Below are positions 4,615-11,621 of a stretch of DNA of 32,606 nucleotides, piece after piece (the first letter of the stretch is position 1; each line of letters opens with the position of its first letter). The notes below the pieces were generated by a model. It searched no databases. It was not told where the DNA came from and saw nothing but the letters and a program-made list of their open reading frames with translations. Location of the stretch: positions 1-32,606 of the forward strand of contig JAFUAD010000041.1 of the NCBI GenBank assembly GCA_017460835.1, read 5' to 3'. Source of the stretch: Oscillospiraceae bacterium. Lineage in GTDB: Bacteria; Bacillota; Clostridia; Oscillospirales; Ruminococcaceae. Made by a program: the position numbers and the translations under genes.

Positions 4615-6975
4615 ATGAAATCCAAAAGGCTCGCCGCGATGATGACCGCGGCAGTGCTGACGGGTACTGCCATGCCGTTCAGCGCGGTCAGTACACCGGC
4701 AGCGGCGGCTTCAGGCTATAACTACGCCGAAGCGCTGCAAAAATCCATGTTCTTCTACGAGGTTCAGCAGGCAGGCAAGCTGCCGGACTGGAACTATGTG
4801 CAGTGGAGAGCGGATTCTATGGTCGATGAGGACGGGAACGAAACAGACGTCTGCACGGGCGGCTGGTTCGATGCCGGCGACCACTTCAAATTCACGCTGA
4901 CCAATGCGTACTCGGCATCCGTTCTTGCATGGGGCTATCTGGAGTACAAGGACGCGGTGGAGAAGATCGGTCAGGGCGAAATTTACCGCAACAATGTCCA
5001 GTGGGCGCTCGATTTCCTCATGCAGTGTGACAGAGGCGACGAGATCATCGGCACGATCGGCGACTTCACCGGCGGCTCGACCGACCACAACATCTGGTGC
5101 AGCGCCGAGGTCTACATGCGCAAGCACAACCTGAACAACGGCGACTGGGTTCGCCCCTATGACACGATCGCGGATTCCACGACGATGGCGCTTTCCGCGG
5201 CGGCGCTCGCCGAGGGCTATCTGATGTTCAAGGATACGCAGCCCGCAAAGGCGAAGGCGTATCTCGATCAGGCAAAGACCTATTTCAAGACCGCGGACAA
5301 GATCAGAACCAATGAAAACGGCGCAATGGGCAGCATGTATAACCCGTCCTCGTGGGTCGATGACTGCATGTATGCCGCGATCTGGCTTTACCGGGCAACC
5401 GGCGACCAGAGCTATATGGACAAGGTCAAGAACGATTACATCCCGCAGTTCCCGAAGGAGGATCAGTCCACCGACCGGAAGTTCACATGGGGCTTCTGCT
5501 GGGATGACACCACGCAGGGCGCCGCGCTGCTCTATGCGCAGGAGACCGGCGATCAGGAGTGGATCGACCATATTGCACATCACCTCGATTACTGGAGCCT
5601 GGAGGGCTACAACGGGAAGAAGATCCAGTATACGCCGGACGGCCTTGCATGGCTCTTCAGCTGGGGCTCTGCCCGCCACGCAAGCGCAACCGCATGGATC
5701 GCACTCCTCGCAAGCGACACGATCTTCAAGGACAACAGCACGCTCAGCAATAAGTACAACACATGGGCAAAGGGTCAGATGGACTACATCTTCGGCGACA
5801 ACGACCTCAACATGAGCTATGTGCTCGGCATGGGTGACAAGCAGCCGTCTGCATTCCACCACAGAACCGCATCCGGCGTCCACGATGACCACTGGAATCA
5901 CCTCGGTCTGGAATCCGGCGGCGATGAGGGCTGGCAGACCGAATATGCGCATACGCTTTACGGCGCACTCGTCGGCGGCCCGGATCAGACCGGCAGCTAC
6001 AAGAACGACGTCGGACAGTATCAGTATTCCGAGGTCGCGATCGACTACAACGCGGGCTATACCGCAGCACTCTGCGCACTGGTTGACGATTACGGCGGAA
6101 CGACCGATGCGGCATTCCCGCCGACCGAAACCCCGAAGTGGGCAGAATGGGAGGTCGCGGCTGTCATCAACGGCACACCGGGCGTCAGTTACACCGAGAT
6201 CAAAATGTGGGCAATGAACCACACCGCATGGCCGGCAAGAGTTCAGAAGGATATCGAGGTTCGCTATTACTTCGATCTCAGCGAGGTCTTTGCAGCAGGC
6301 CTCTCGATCGACGATGTCAAGGTCGAGGGCAAGTCGCAGCAGTACGGCGAGGGTGTTCCGGGGCATGCAACCGTCACCGGCCCGCATCTCGAAAGCGGCA
6401 CGATCTACTATGCAAGCATCAAGTTTGAGGACGGCAGAGCCATTCAGCCGACCGGACAGTCCGAGCACCGCGATGAGGTGCAGTTCCGTGTTTCGATTCC
6501 GGATGCGATCAACGGGCAGTCCACCGCAGGTGTCTGGGATACCAGCAACGACCCGTCCTATGAGGGCCTCGGCGCAACCGACAACCTCAAGAGTGCAGAT
6601 GCTCTGAACGAGAACTTCGCGATGCTTGTAAACGGCAATCTGGTCTGGGGCACGCTTCCGGACGGCACAAAGGGCTATTCCGGCGCAGACATTGACAACG
6701 GCGGCTCTGATCCGACCACGCCTCCGGATACCGCGACGACCGAACCGATCGTCAACAACACTGTCTGGGGCGATGCGGACTGCAACGATGAAGTGAATGT
6801 TCTGGATGCAGTCATGCTCGCGAGAGTTGCCTCGGAGGACACTGAGACCGGCATCACCGCACAGGGCAAGCTGAATGCGGATGTGACGCATGACAGCGCG
6901 ATCAAGAGCGACGATCTCAGCAAGCTGCTGAAATATCTGGCGGGCAATATTCCGATCAGTGATCTTGCAAAATAA
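4615..6975 (+). CDS. Cellulosomal GH9 endoglucanase with CBM3c and dockerin
   Basis: The 786-residue secreted enzyme is modular. A signal peptide (1-33, basic start then AAVLTGTAM and AAAA cleavage region) leads to a GH9 catalytic domain (about 35-492): GGWFDAGDHFKF with base D86/D89, HHRTASG near 415-421, and SEVAIDYNAG with catalytic acid E473. A CBM3c module follows (about 505-685), the type that guides cellulose chains into GH9 clefts and favours processive endo-cutting. A Pro/Thr linker (about 697-712) leads to a dockerin (717-786) with two calcium loops, the first D720-D731 and the second D756-D767; the ADVT start of the second recalls ruminococcal dockerins. The dockerin should plug into a scaffoldin cohesin encoded elsewhere. 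The ATG at 4615 is chosen for its signal peptide and AGGGGGAA site. Promoter and terminators isolate it as one unit. Confidence 0.95.
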   Translation: MKSKRLAAMMTAAVLTGTAMPFSAVSTPAAAASGYNYAEALQKSMFFYEVQQAGKLPDWNYVQWRADSMVDEDGNETDVCTGGWFDAGDHFKFTLTNAYSASVLAWGYLEYKDAVEKIGQGEIYRNNVQWALDFLMQCDRGDEIIGTIGDFTGGSTDHNIWCSAEVYMRKHNLNNGDWVRPYDTIADSTTMALSAAALAEGYLMFKDTQPAKAKAYLDQAKTYFKTADKIRTNENGAMGSMYNPSSWVDDCMYAAIWLYRATGDQSYMDKVKNDYIPQFPKEDQSTDRKFTWGFCWDDTTQGAALLYAQETGDQEWIDHIAHHLDYWSLEGYNGKKIQYTPDGLAWLFSWGSARHASATAWIALLASDTIFKDNSTLSNKYNTWAKGQMDYIFGDNDLNMSYVLGMGDKQPSAFHHRTASGVHDDHWNHLGLESGGDEGWQTEYAHTLYGALVGGPDQTGSYKNDVGQYQYSEVAIDYNAGYTAALCALVDDYGGTTDAAFPPTETPKWAEWEVAAVINGTPGVSYTEIKMWAMNHTAWPARVQKDIEVRYYFDLSEVFAAGLSIDDVKVEGKSQQYGEGVPGHATVTGPHLESGTIYYASIKFEDGRAIQPTGQSEHRDEVQFRVSIPDAINGQSTAGVWDTSNDPSYEGLGATDNLKSADALNENFAMLVNGNLVWGTLPDGTKGYSGADIDNGGSDPTTPPDTATTEPIVNNTVWGDADCNDEVNVLDAVMLARVASEDTETGITAQGKLNADVTHDSAIKSDDLSKLLKYLAGNIPISDLAK

Positions 6976-6980
6976 CACAA

Positions 6981-7015
6981 AAGCGGAGAGAACCGGGGAA
7001 GGTTTCTCTCCGCTT
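6981..7015. other. Hairpin after the cellulase gene
   Basis: A 12-bp stem AAGCGGAGAGAA with its exact complement (6981-6992 / 7004-7015) starts five bases after the stop codon but has no T run. It probably protects the mRNA 3' end or backs up the true terminator that follows. Confidence 0.65.
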
Positions 7016-7034
7016 GCTATTCAGTATAAATTGA

Positions 7035-7075
7035 AGCGGACAGGCATGTTTCAGCCTGTCCGCTCTTGTTTTTTT
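7035..7075. terminator. Terminator between cellulase and convergent lipoprotein gene
   Basis: Stem AGCGGACAGGC and its complement (7035-7045 / 7054-7064) are followed by CTTGTTTTTTT. It lies between convergent genes; the T run favours termination of the plus-strand transcript. Confidence 0.9.
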
Positions 7076-7079
7076 GGAT

Positions 7080-8153
7080 TCAGTTCTCAGAATCGGAGGT
7101 CGTGCTGTCCGGTTCGTCTGTGCTGTAAATTTCCTGCTGATCGCTGCTGTATGTGAACTTGTTTTTCCCGATCGGGCTCTCCTGATCGAACTGGAACAGC
7201 GGCTCGAATTCCAGCTTCATCGGCTCGGATTCGTAATAGGTCACGCGGTAAACCTGTCCGCCTGCGAAAACCAGCCCGGCATCGCCCCAGTTCTCCGTGT
7301 TCCAGACATATCCTGCCGCATTCCGGTTGATCCGGAAGGTACCGTAGATCATCTCGGTGTCGGAGGTGCGGTATGCAAAGGCACTGTCCCGCGAACGGAA
7401 GATCGCCTTCGGGGTGTAGCCCGCTGCCGTCTGGGCATCCTCGGCCCAGCTCCCGAACAGCTTGGAGGACGACGATTCCCCGGCGGGCGTATAGACGGAA
7501 AGATCAATCGGCGTGAAGCCCGGCGTGAACAGGCAGGAGGTGCTCCGGAAAATGCCGGAGAGATCCTCGGCCATATCCTGATATTCCGCAGCCTGATCGG
7601 CGTCGCCGGCATCATAGGTGACCTGCTGCGGGACGATGGCGACCGTGTAGAAGCTCTGCGCGCCGCCGAGCAGCGCGGAGAAGCCCGGATCGGAATTCAT
7701 ATCGGTATCGCGGATAAAGTCGATCGAAAACAGCTCACCGCTGAACTCCTGCTGCGCAAAGCATTTTTTGCAGTATACGGAGGTTCCGCGGATCACGAAC
7801 CGGTCGTCCCAGTCCAGCGGGAAGTACATGCGGACTGTTCCGCCGAGATAGTTCCATTCCAGCCCCAGATCGGTCTGCTCGATCATCGAGCCGTCGTCCG
7901 TGACCACAACGACCTTGCCGTCATCCAGAACAACACGGGCGTCCTCGCCGTCGCCGTTCTGAACCTGCGGATACGGGTTCCGGTAGCTGTCGTCGTCATA
8001 CGAATCGAAGTAGCTGCTGCTGTCGCCGCTGCTGCCCTCTGCCTGAGAGCCGCTGTCATCCCCGTCCCCGGAGGGCTTGGAGATTCTTTTTCCGCAGCCG
8101 GTACACAGTGCCGCCGCTGTCAACAGTGCAAGAAGAATCGCTCTGCGTTTCAT
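7080..8153 (-). CDS. Lipoprotein of unknown function
   Basis: The 357-residue product is an exported lipoprotein: MKRRAILLALLTAAALCTGC gives a basic start, a hydrophobic stretch and a lipidation cysteine at position 20. A Ser/Gly/Asp-rich low-complexity linker (about 25-65) is followed by a soluble domain with alternating hydrophobic strands (VVLDDGKVVVVTDDG, YTPKAIFRSRDSAFAYRT, MIYGTFRINR) and a polar tail. A CKKC pair near the middle could form a disulphide or bind metal. No family is recognised. An AAAGGATG ribosome site precedes the ATG. It lies 64 bases downstream of a tRNA-Leu gene on the same strand and has no separate promoter that I can see, so it may be read from the tRNA promoter. 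Confidence 0.75.
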   Translation of the reverse strand: MKRRAILLALLTAAALCTGCGKRISKPSGDGDDSGSQAEGSSGDSSSYFDSYDDDSYRNPYPQVQNGDGEDARVVLDDGKVVVVTDDGSMIEQTDLGLEWNYLGGTVRMYFPLDWDDRFVIRGTSVYCKKCFAQQEFSGELFSIDFIRDTDMNSDPGFSALLGGAQSFYTVAIVPQQVTYDAGDADQAAEYQDMAEDLSGIFRSTSCLFTPGFTPIDLSVYTPAGESSSSKLFGSWAEDAQTAAGYTPKAIFRSRDSAFAYRTSDTEMIYGTFRINRNAAGYVWNTENWGDAGLVFAGGQVYRVTYYESEPMKLEFEPLFQFDQESPIGKNKFTYSSDQQEIYSTDEPDSTTSDSEN

Positions 8154-8217
8154 GTTTGTGCATCCTTTCTTTTATCTGTAATCCGGACAGCCTGCGGATT
8201 CGCAGAGGCCGCCGATC

Positions 8218-8302
8218 TGGTGCGCCTGACAGGACTTGAACCTGCACGTCTTGCGACATTGGAACCTAAATCCAACGTGTCTGCCAGTTCCACCACAGGC
8301 GC
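8218..8302 (-). tRNA. tRNA-Leu (anticodon UAG)
   Basis: Read on the minus strand, the 85-nt gene has a perfect seven-base acceptor stem (GCGCCTG with CAGGCGC), an encoded CCA end (8218-8220), the anticodon arm TTGGA-TTTAGGT-TCCAA giving UAG for CUA/CUN codons, the long variable arm of class II leucine tRNAs (TGTCGCAAGACG) and a GGTTCAAGTCC T-loop. A strong promoter lies just upstream. Confidence 0.97.
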
Positions 8303-8333
8303 AGCTTTTCCGGGCAGTGCCGATACATCATCT

Positions 8334-8363
8334 ATTATACCATGCCGCCGCGGGATTTGTCAA
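8334..8363 (-). promoter_or_regulatory. Promoter of tRNA-Leu
   Basis: On the complement, TTGACA (8358-8363) and TATAAT (8334-8339) are perfect hexamers 18 bases apart, with a TGG extension ahead of the -10. It would also transcribe the lipoprotein gene behind the tRNA. Confidence 0.85.
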
Positions 8364-8410
8364 GCATTGCAGCGCACAAAAACACGGCAGCAGTGCTGTG
8401 CTTTTCTTAT

Positions 8411-8427
8411 GTGCCTCCGGCGGATTG
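8411..8427 (+). repeat. Terminal fragment of the palindromic element
   Basis: GTGCCTCCGGCGGATTG is identical to one end of the elements at 15189, 18321 and 23571. Nothing of their palindromic interior follows, so this is a solo end or a remnant. Confidence 0.6.
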
Positions 8428-8513
8428 ATTGCAGGGGCGCTGCTCCGTTATCAATACACCGCAGATACCGCATAAAAGCATATATGGCGCCGTCGTTTTC
8501 CGGCGGAAAAGGG

Positions 8514-8542
8514 TTGCAATTCCGCGGGAGATGTGTTATAAT
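8514..8542 (+). promoter_or_regulatory. Promoter of the ACT/UPF0210 operon
   Basis: TTGCAA (8514-8519) and TATAAT (8537-8542) are separated by 17 bases. The GTG start of the ACT protein lies about 85 nt further on. Confidence 0.7.
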
Positions 8543-8636
8543 AACACTGTATGTGCAGAGGGCGGAGCTGCGCTGTTTCCGCGCATTCCGCCATGCAAAC
8601 AAACACAATCCACAACAGAAGGGAAGGCTGTTTCAA

Positions 8637-8906
8637 GTGAAAGCTGTCATCACCGTAATCGGTCACGATACCGTCGGGATCCTGCACAAGGTCAGCGGGA
8701 TCTGTGCTTCCAACAACGCCAATGTCATGGAAGTGACACAGAGCGTGCTTCAGGATTTGTTCGCCATGTTTATGCTGGTCGATATCCGCGGGCTGAGCTG
8801 CGATTTCTCGGAGCTCTCCGCAGAGCTGACCGCGCTCGGCAAGGAGCTCGGGCTTTCGATCCATGTCATGCACGAGGATATCTTCAATTCGATGCACCGC
8901 ATCTGA
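8637..8906 (+). CDS. ACT-domain protein (UPF0237 family)
   Basis: The 89-residue protein is a single ACT domain: KAVITVIGHDTVGILHKVSG holds the Gly-containing loop that binds small ligands in other ACT domains, followed by NANVMEVTQSVLQDLFAMFMLV and a closing helix-strand. ACT domains usually sense amino acids. The start is GTG, chosen because it gives the compact family length and follows GAAGGGAAGG by nine bases. It lies 18 bases before a UPF0210 gene; the two families are neighbours in many Firmicutes and Archaea, which suggests one functional unit. The ligand is unknown. Confidence 0.85.
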   Translation: MKAVITVIGHDTVGILHKVSGICASNNANVMEVTQSVLQDLFAMFMLVDIRGLSCDFSELSAELTALGKELGLSIHVMHEDIFNSMHRI

Positions 8907-8924
8907 ATCAGACGGGAGGGTTTT

Positions 8925-10283
8925 ATGCTCAATACTTCAGATATTCTGGAAACGATCCGTATGATACAGGACGAGTGCCTTGATATCCGTACCATTACAA
9001 TGGGCATCTCGCTGCTGGACTGCTGCGCAGAGGATATGCATACGGTTTGCGGCCGGGTCTATGAAAAAATTACGCGGAAGGCGGAACGGCTTGTTGCGGT
9101 CGGGCAGCAGATCGAGACGGAATACGGCATCCCGATCATCAACAAGCGCATTTCCATCACGCCCGCCGCGATGCTGGTCGGCGCGACAAGAGGCGGCGAT
9201 CCGGTTCTGCTCGCGCACACACTCCAGCGCGCCGCCGAGACCACCGGCGTCAATTTCATCGGCGGATACTCCGCACTCGTACACAAGGGCTTCAGCGCCG
9301 GCGATGAGGCACTGATCCGCTCGATTCCGCAGGCGCTCGCGGAAACCTCGAATGTCTGCGCTTCGGTCAATGTCGGCTCAACGAAAGCGGGCATCAATAT
9401 GGATGCCGTGAAGCTCATGGGCGAGATCGTGCGGGAATCCGCGGAAATGACCGCAGACAACCAGTGCTTCGGCCCGGCAAAGATCGTTGTCTTCTGCAAT
9501 GCGCCGGAGGATAATCCGTTCATGGCGGGCGCCTTCCACGGCGTCGGTGAGCCGGACTGCGAGGTGCATGTCGGCGTCTCCGGGCCGGGCGTTGTCCGCG
9601 CCGCGATCGAAAAATATCCCGATGCGACGATCGACGAGCTCGCAAATGTCATCAAGCGCACCGCATTCAAGATCACGCGCATGGGGCAGCTCGTCGGCAC
9701 GCGCGCCTCGGAAATGCTCGGCGTGCCGTTCGGCATCGTTGATCTGTCGCTCGCCCCGACCCCTGCCGTCGGAGACAGCGTGGCACATATTCTGGAGGGC
9801 ATGGGGCTCTCTGTTTGCGGCATGCACGGCACGACTGCCGCGCTCGCACTGCTCAATGACGCGGTGAAAAAGGGCGGCGTGATGGCGTCCTCCAGCGTCG
9901 GCGGGCTTTCCGGTGCATTCATTCCGGTTTCGGAGGATGCGGGCATGATCGACGCGGCAAATGCCGGCGTGCTCTCCCTCGAAAAGCTCGAGGCGATGAC
10001 CGCAGTCTGCTCCGTCGGGCTCGATATGATCGTGATTCCCGGCGATACTCCCGCTTCGACCATTTCTGCGATTATTGCGGATGAGGCCGCGATCGGGATG
10101 GTCAACAGCAAGACAACCGCTGTCCGCGTGATTCCGGCAATCGGAAAGAAGGAGGGCGAGCAGCTCGATTTCGGCGGGCTGTTCGGAACCGGCCCCGTCA
10201 TGCCGGTGCGCAGAGAGAGCGCAGAGAAGTTTATCTCCCGCGGCGGAAGAATCCCTGCGCCGATGCAAAGCCTCAAAAATTAA
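8925..10283 (+). CDS. UPF0210 / PFL-family protein (DUF711)
   Basis: The 452-residue product matches the UPF0210 family in length and in conserved blocks: an N-terminal [19 protein letters not shown], the [10 protein letters not shown] segment, [30 protein letters not shown], and a C-terminal [13 protein letters not shown]. The fold is related to pyruvate formate-lyase-like barrels by name only; no glycyl-radical motif is evident and the reaction is unknown. GGGAGG precedes the ATG. The upstream ACT protein is its usual partner and may be a regulatory subunit. No membrane segment or signal is seen, so it is cytosolic. Confidence 0.88.
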   Translation: MLNTSDILETIRMIQDECLDIRTITMGISLLDCCAEDMHTVCGRVYEKITRKAERLVAVGQQIETEYGIPIINKRISITPAAMLVGATRGGDPVLLAHTLQRAAETTGVNFIGGYSALVHKGFSAGDEALIRSIPQALAETSNVCASVNVGSTKAGINMDAVKLMGEIVRESAEMTADNQCFGPAKIVVFCNAPEDNPFMAGAFHGVGEPDCEVHVGVSGPGVVRAAIEKYPDATIDELANVIKRTAFKITRMGQLVGTRASEMLGVPFGIVDLSLAPTPAVGDSVAHILEGMGLSVCGMHGTTAALALLNDAVKKGGVMASSSVGGLSGAFIPVSEDAGMIDAANAGVLSLEKLEAMTAVCSVGLDMIVIPGDTPASTISAIIADEAAIGMVNSKTTAVRVIPAIGKKEGEQLDFGGLFGTGPVMPVRRESAEKFISRGGRIPAPMQSLKN

Positions 10284-10298
10284 CCCCGACCATCGGGG
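10284..10298. other. Short hairpin after the UPF0210 gene
   Basis: CCCCGA-CCA-TCGGGG starts right at the stop codon. There is no T run, so it is at most a weak or processing hairpin. Read-through into the GH3 gene 90 bases downstream is likely. Confidence 0.4.
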
Positions 10299-10373
10299 AA
10301 TACTAGAGAATACGGGAGCGGGAGGAAGTCCCTGCATCCCGAAAAAAGCCAAAAGAAAAGGAGCGTTCCGAAT

Positions 10374-11576
10374 TTGTCCCGTCTGAAAGAGATCCGCGTT
10401 TGCCTGCTGCCGCTGCTGATTCTGCTGGTGTTCTGCGGCTGCGCGAAAATAGAAAAAATTGAGTCCTATCAGGAAACGGCAGAGCTGAATCTGCCGGAAA
10501 CCACCGGCATCACCGAAACCGAAACGACAGAAACCACGACCGTGACAACCAACGTCTACACCCCGCCCGACGATTACCGGCTGGTGTCGGTTCTGGAGGG
10601 TATGAGCCTCCGGGAGAAGGCGGCGCAGATGATACTCGTCAGCACCTCGGATGAGACCTTTGCGAAAAAATGCGCCTCGGAGGGCGCGGGCGGCGTCTGC
10701 CTCTTTGCCGGCGCATTTGAGAATAAGGACGCAGATGCGGTCAAGGCGATGACCGCCGGCTTCCAGAGCGTCTCTGCGGTTCCGCTGCTGATCTCCGTCG
10801 ATGAGGAGGGCGGCACGGTCAACCGCGTCAGCCTGAATCCCAAGCTCCGGGCGACAAAATTCAAAAGCCCGAAGGCGCTCTATGACGAGGGCGGCTGGGG
10901 CGCGATCCGGAAGGACACCGAGGAAAAGGCGGCGCTGCTGCTCACGCTCGGCATCAATTCCAACTTAGCGCCGGTCTGCGACGTCCCGCTCTCAAAGAAC
11001 AACTATATTGCGCCGCGCTGCTTCAGTCTTGATGCGACCGAGACGACTTCCTATGTGATGACCGTCGTCGCAGCCATGCGGGATATGCGGCTCGGCTCGA
11101 CGCTCAAGCACTTCCCCGGCTACGGCGGCAGCGGCGATACGCACAAAAATATTGCATATGACGACCGCAGCCTCGAAACATTCCGGGAAAAGGACTTCCG
11201 GCCGTTCCGCGCAGGAATCGAAAACGGCGCGGATTCGGTCATGGTCAGCCACAATATCGTAAAGTGCATGGATACGGAGCGCCCGGCCTCGCTCTCGCCG
11301 GCGGTACACAAAATTCTGCGGGAGGAGCTTCAGTTCCGCGGCGTCATCATCTCCGATGACCTCGGCATGAACGCGATCACGAAGTATACCGACGGGGAGA
11401 ACCCTGCGGTCGCGGCGGTGCTCGCCGGAAACGATCTGCTGTGCTATGCGGAATTCACCGAATCGGTCGATGCGATCGTCAAGGCGGTCGAGGACGGGGA
11501 GATCGAGGAATCGCGGCTGGATGCGTCCGTGCTGCGAATCCTTAACTGGAAAAAGAATATCGGCATCCTGAAATAA
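10374..11576 (+). CDS. GH3 beta-N-acetylhexosaminidase-like lipoprotein (NagZ-like)
   Basis: This 400-residue exported protein has a lipoprotein signal (LLILLVFCGC, lipidated Cys23), a Thr/Glu-rich tether (about 40-62) and one GH3 catalytic domain. The NagZ-type signature KHFPGYGGSGDTHKN supplies the substrate-binding Lys-His and the catalytic Asp-Thr-His triad, and ISDDLGM supplies the Asp nucleophile. Such enzymes remove beta-linked N-acetylglucosamine from peptidoglycan fragments. A membrane-tethered form would act on released wall muropeptides or on dietary or host glycans. The start is TTG, with AAAAGGAG ten bases upstream. It lies between UPF0210 and MutS2 with gaps of 90 and 45 bases. 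Confidence 0.9.
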   Translation: MSRLKEIRVCLLPLLILLVFCGCAKIEKIESYQETAELNLPETTGITETETTETTTVTTNVYTPPDDYRLVSVLEGMSLREKAAQMILVSTSDETFAKKCASEGAGGVCLFAGAFENKDADAVKAMTAGFQSVSAVPLLISVDEEGGTVNRVSLNPKLRATKFKSPKALYDEGGWGAIRKDTEEKAALLLTLGINSNLAPVCDVPLSKNNYIAPRCFSLDATETTSYVMTVVAAMRDMRLGSTLKHFPGYGGSGDTHKNIAYDDRSLETFREKDFRPFRAGIENGADSVMVSHNIVKCMDTERPASLSPAVHKILREELQFRGVIISDDLGMNAITKYTDGENPAVAAVLAGNDLLCYAEFTESVDAIVKAVEDGEIEESRLDASVLRILNWKKNIGILK

Positions 11577-11621
11577 GCGCAAGCTGCCGGATGCCGCCCG
11601 AACTGCAACAAAGGATTTCCC

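Noticed and set aside
4711-6978. Open frame of 755 codons opposite the cellulase gene
   Set aside because: It is the shadow of a GC-rich coding gene: no ribosome site, no domain character, Arg/Val/Ile-rich sequence, and the plus strand has an unmistakable GH9 enzyme.
7074-8636. Plus-strand frame running through the lipoprotein and tRNA into the ACT gene
   Set aside because: It crosses a tRNA, two promoters and an antisense gene. Only its last 89 codons from GTG 8637 look like a protein.
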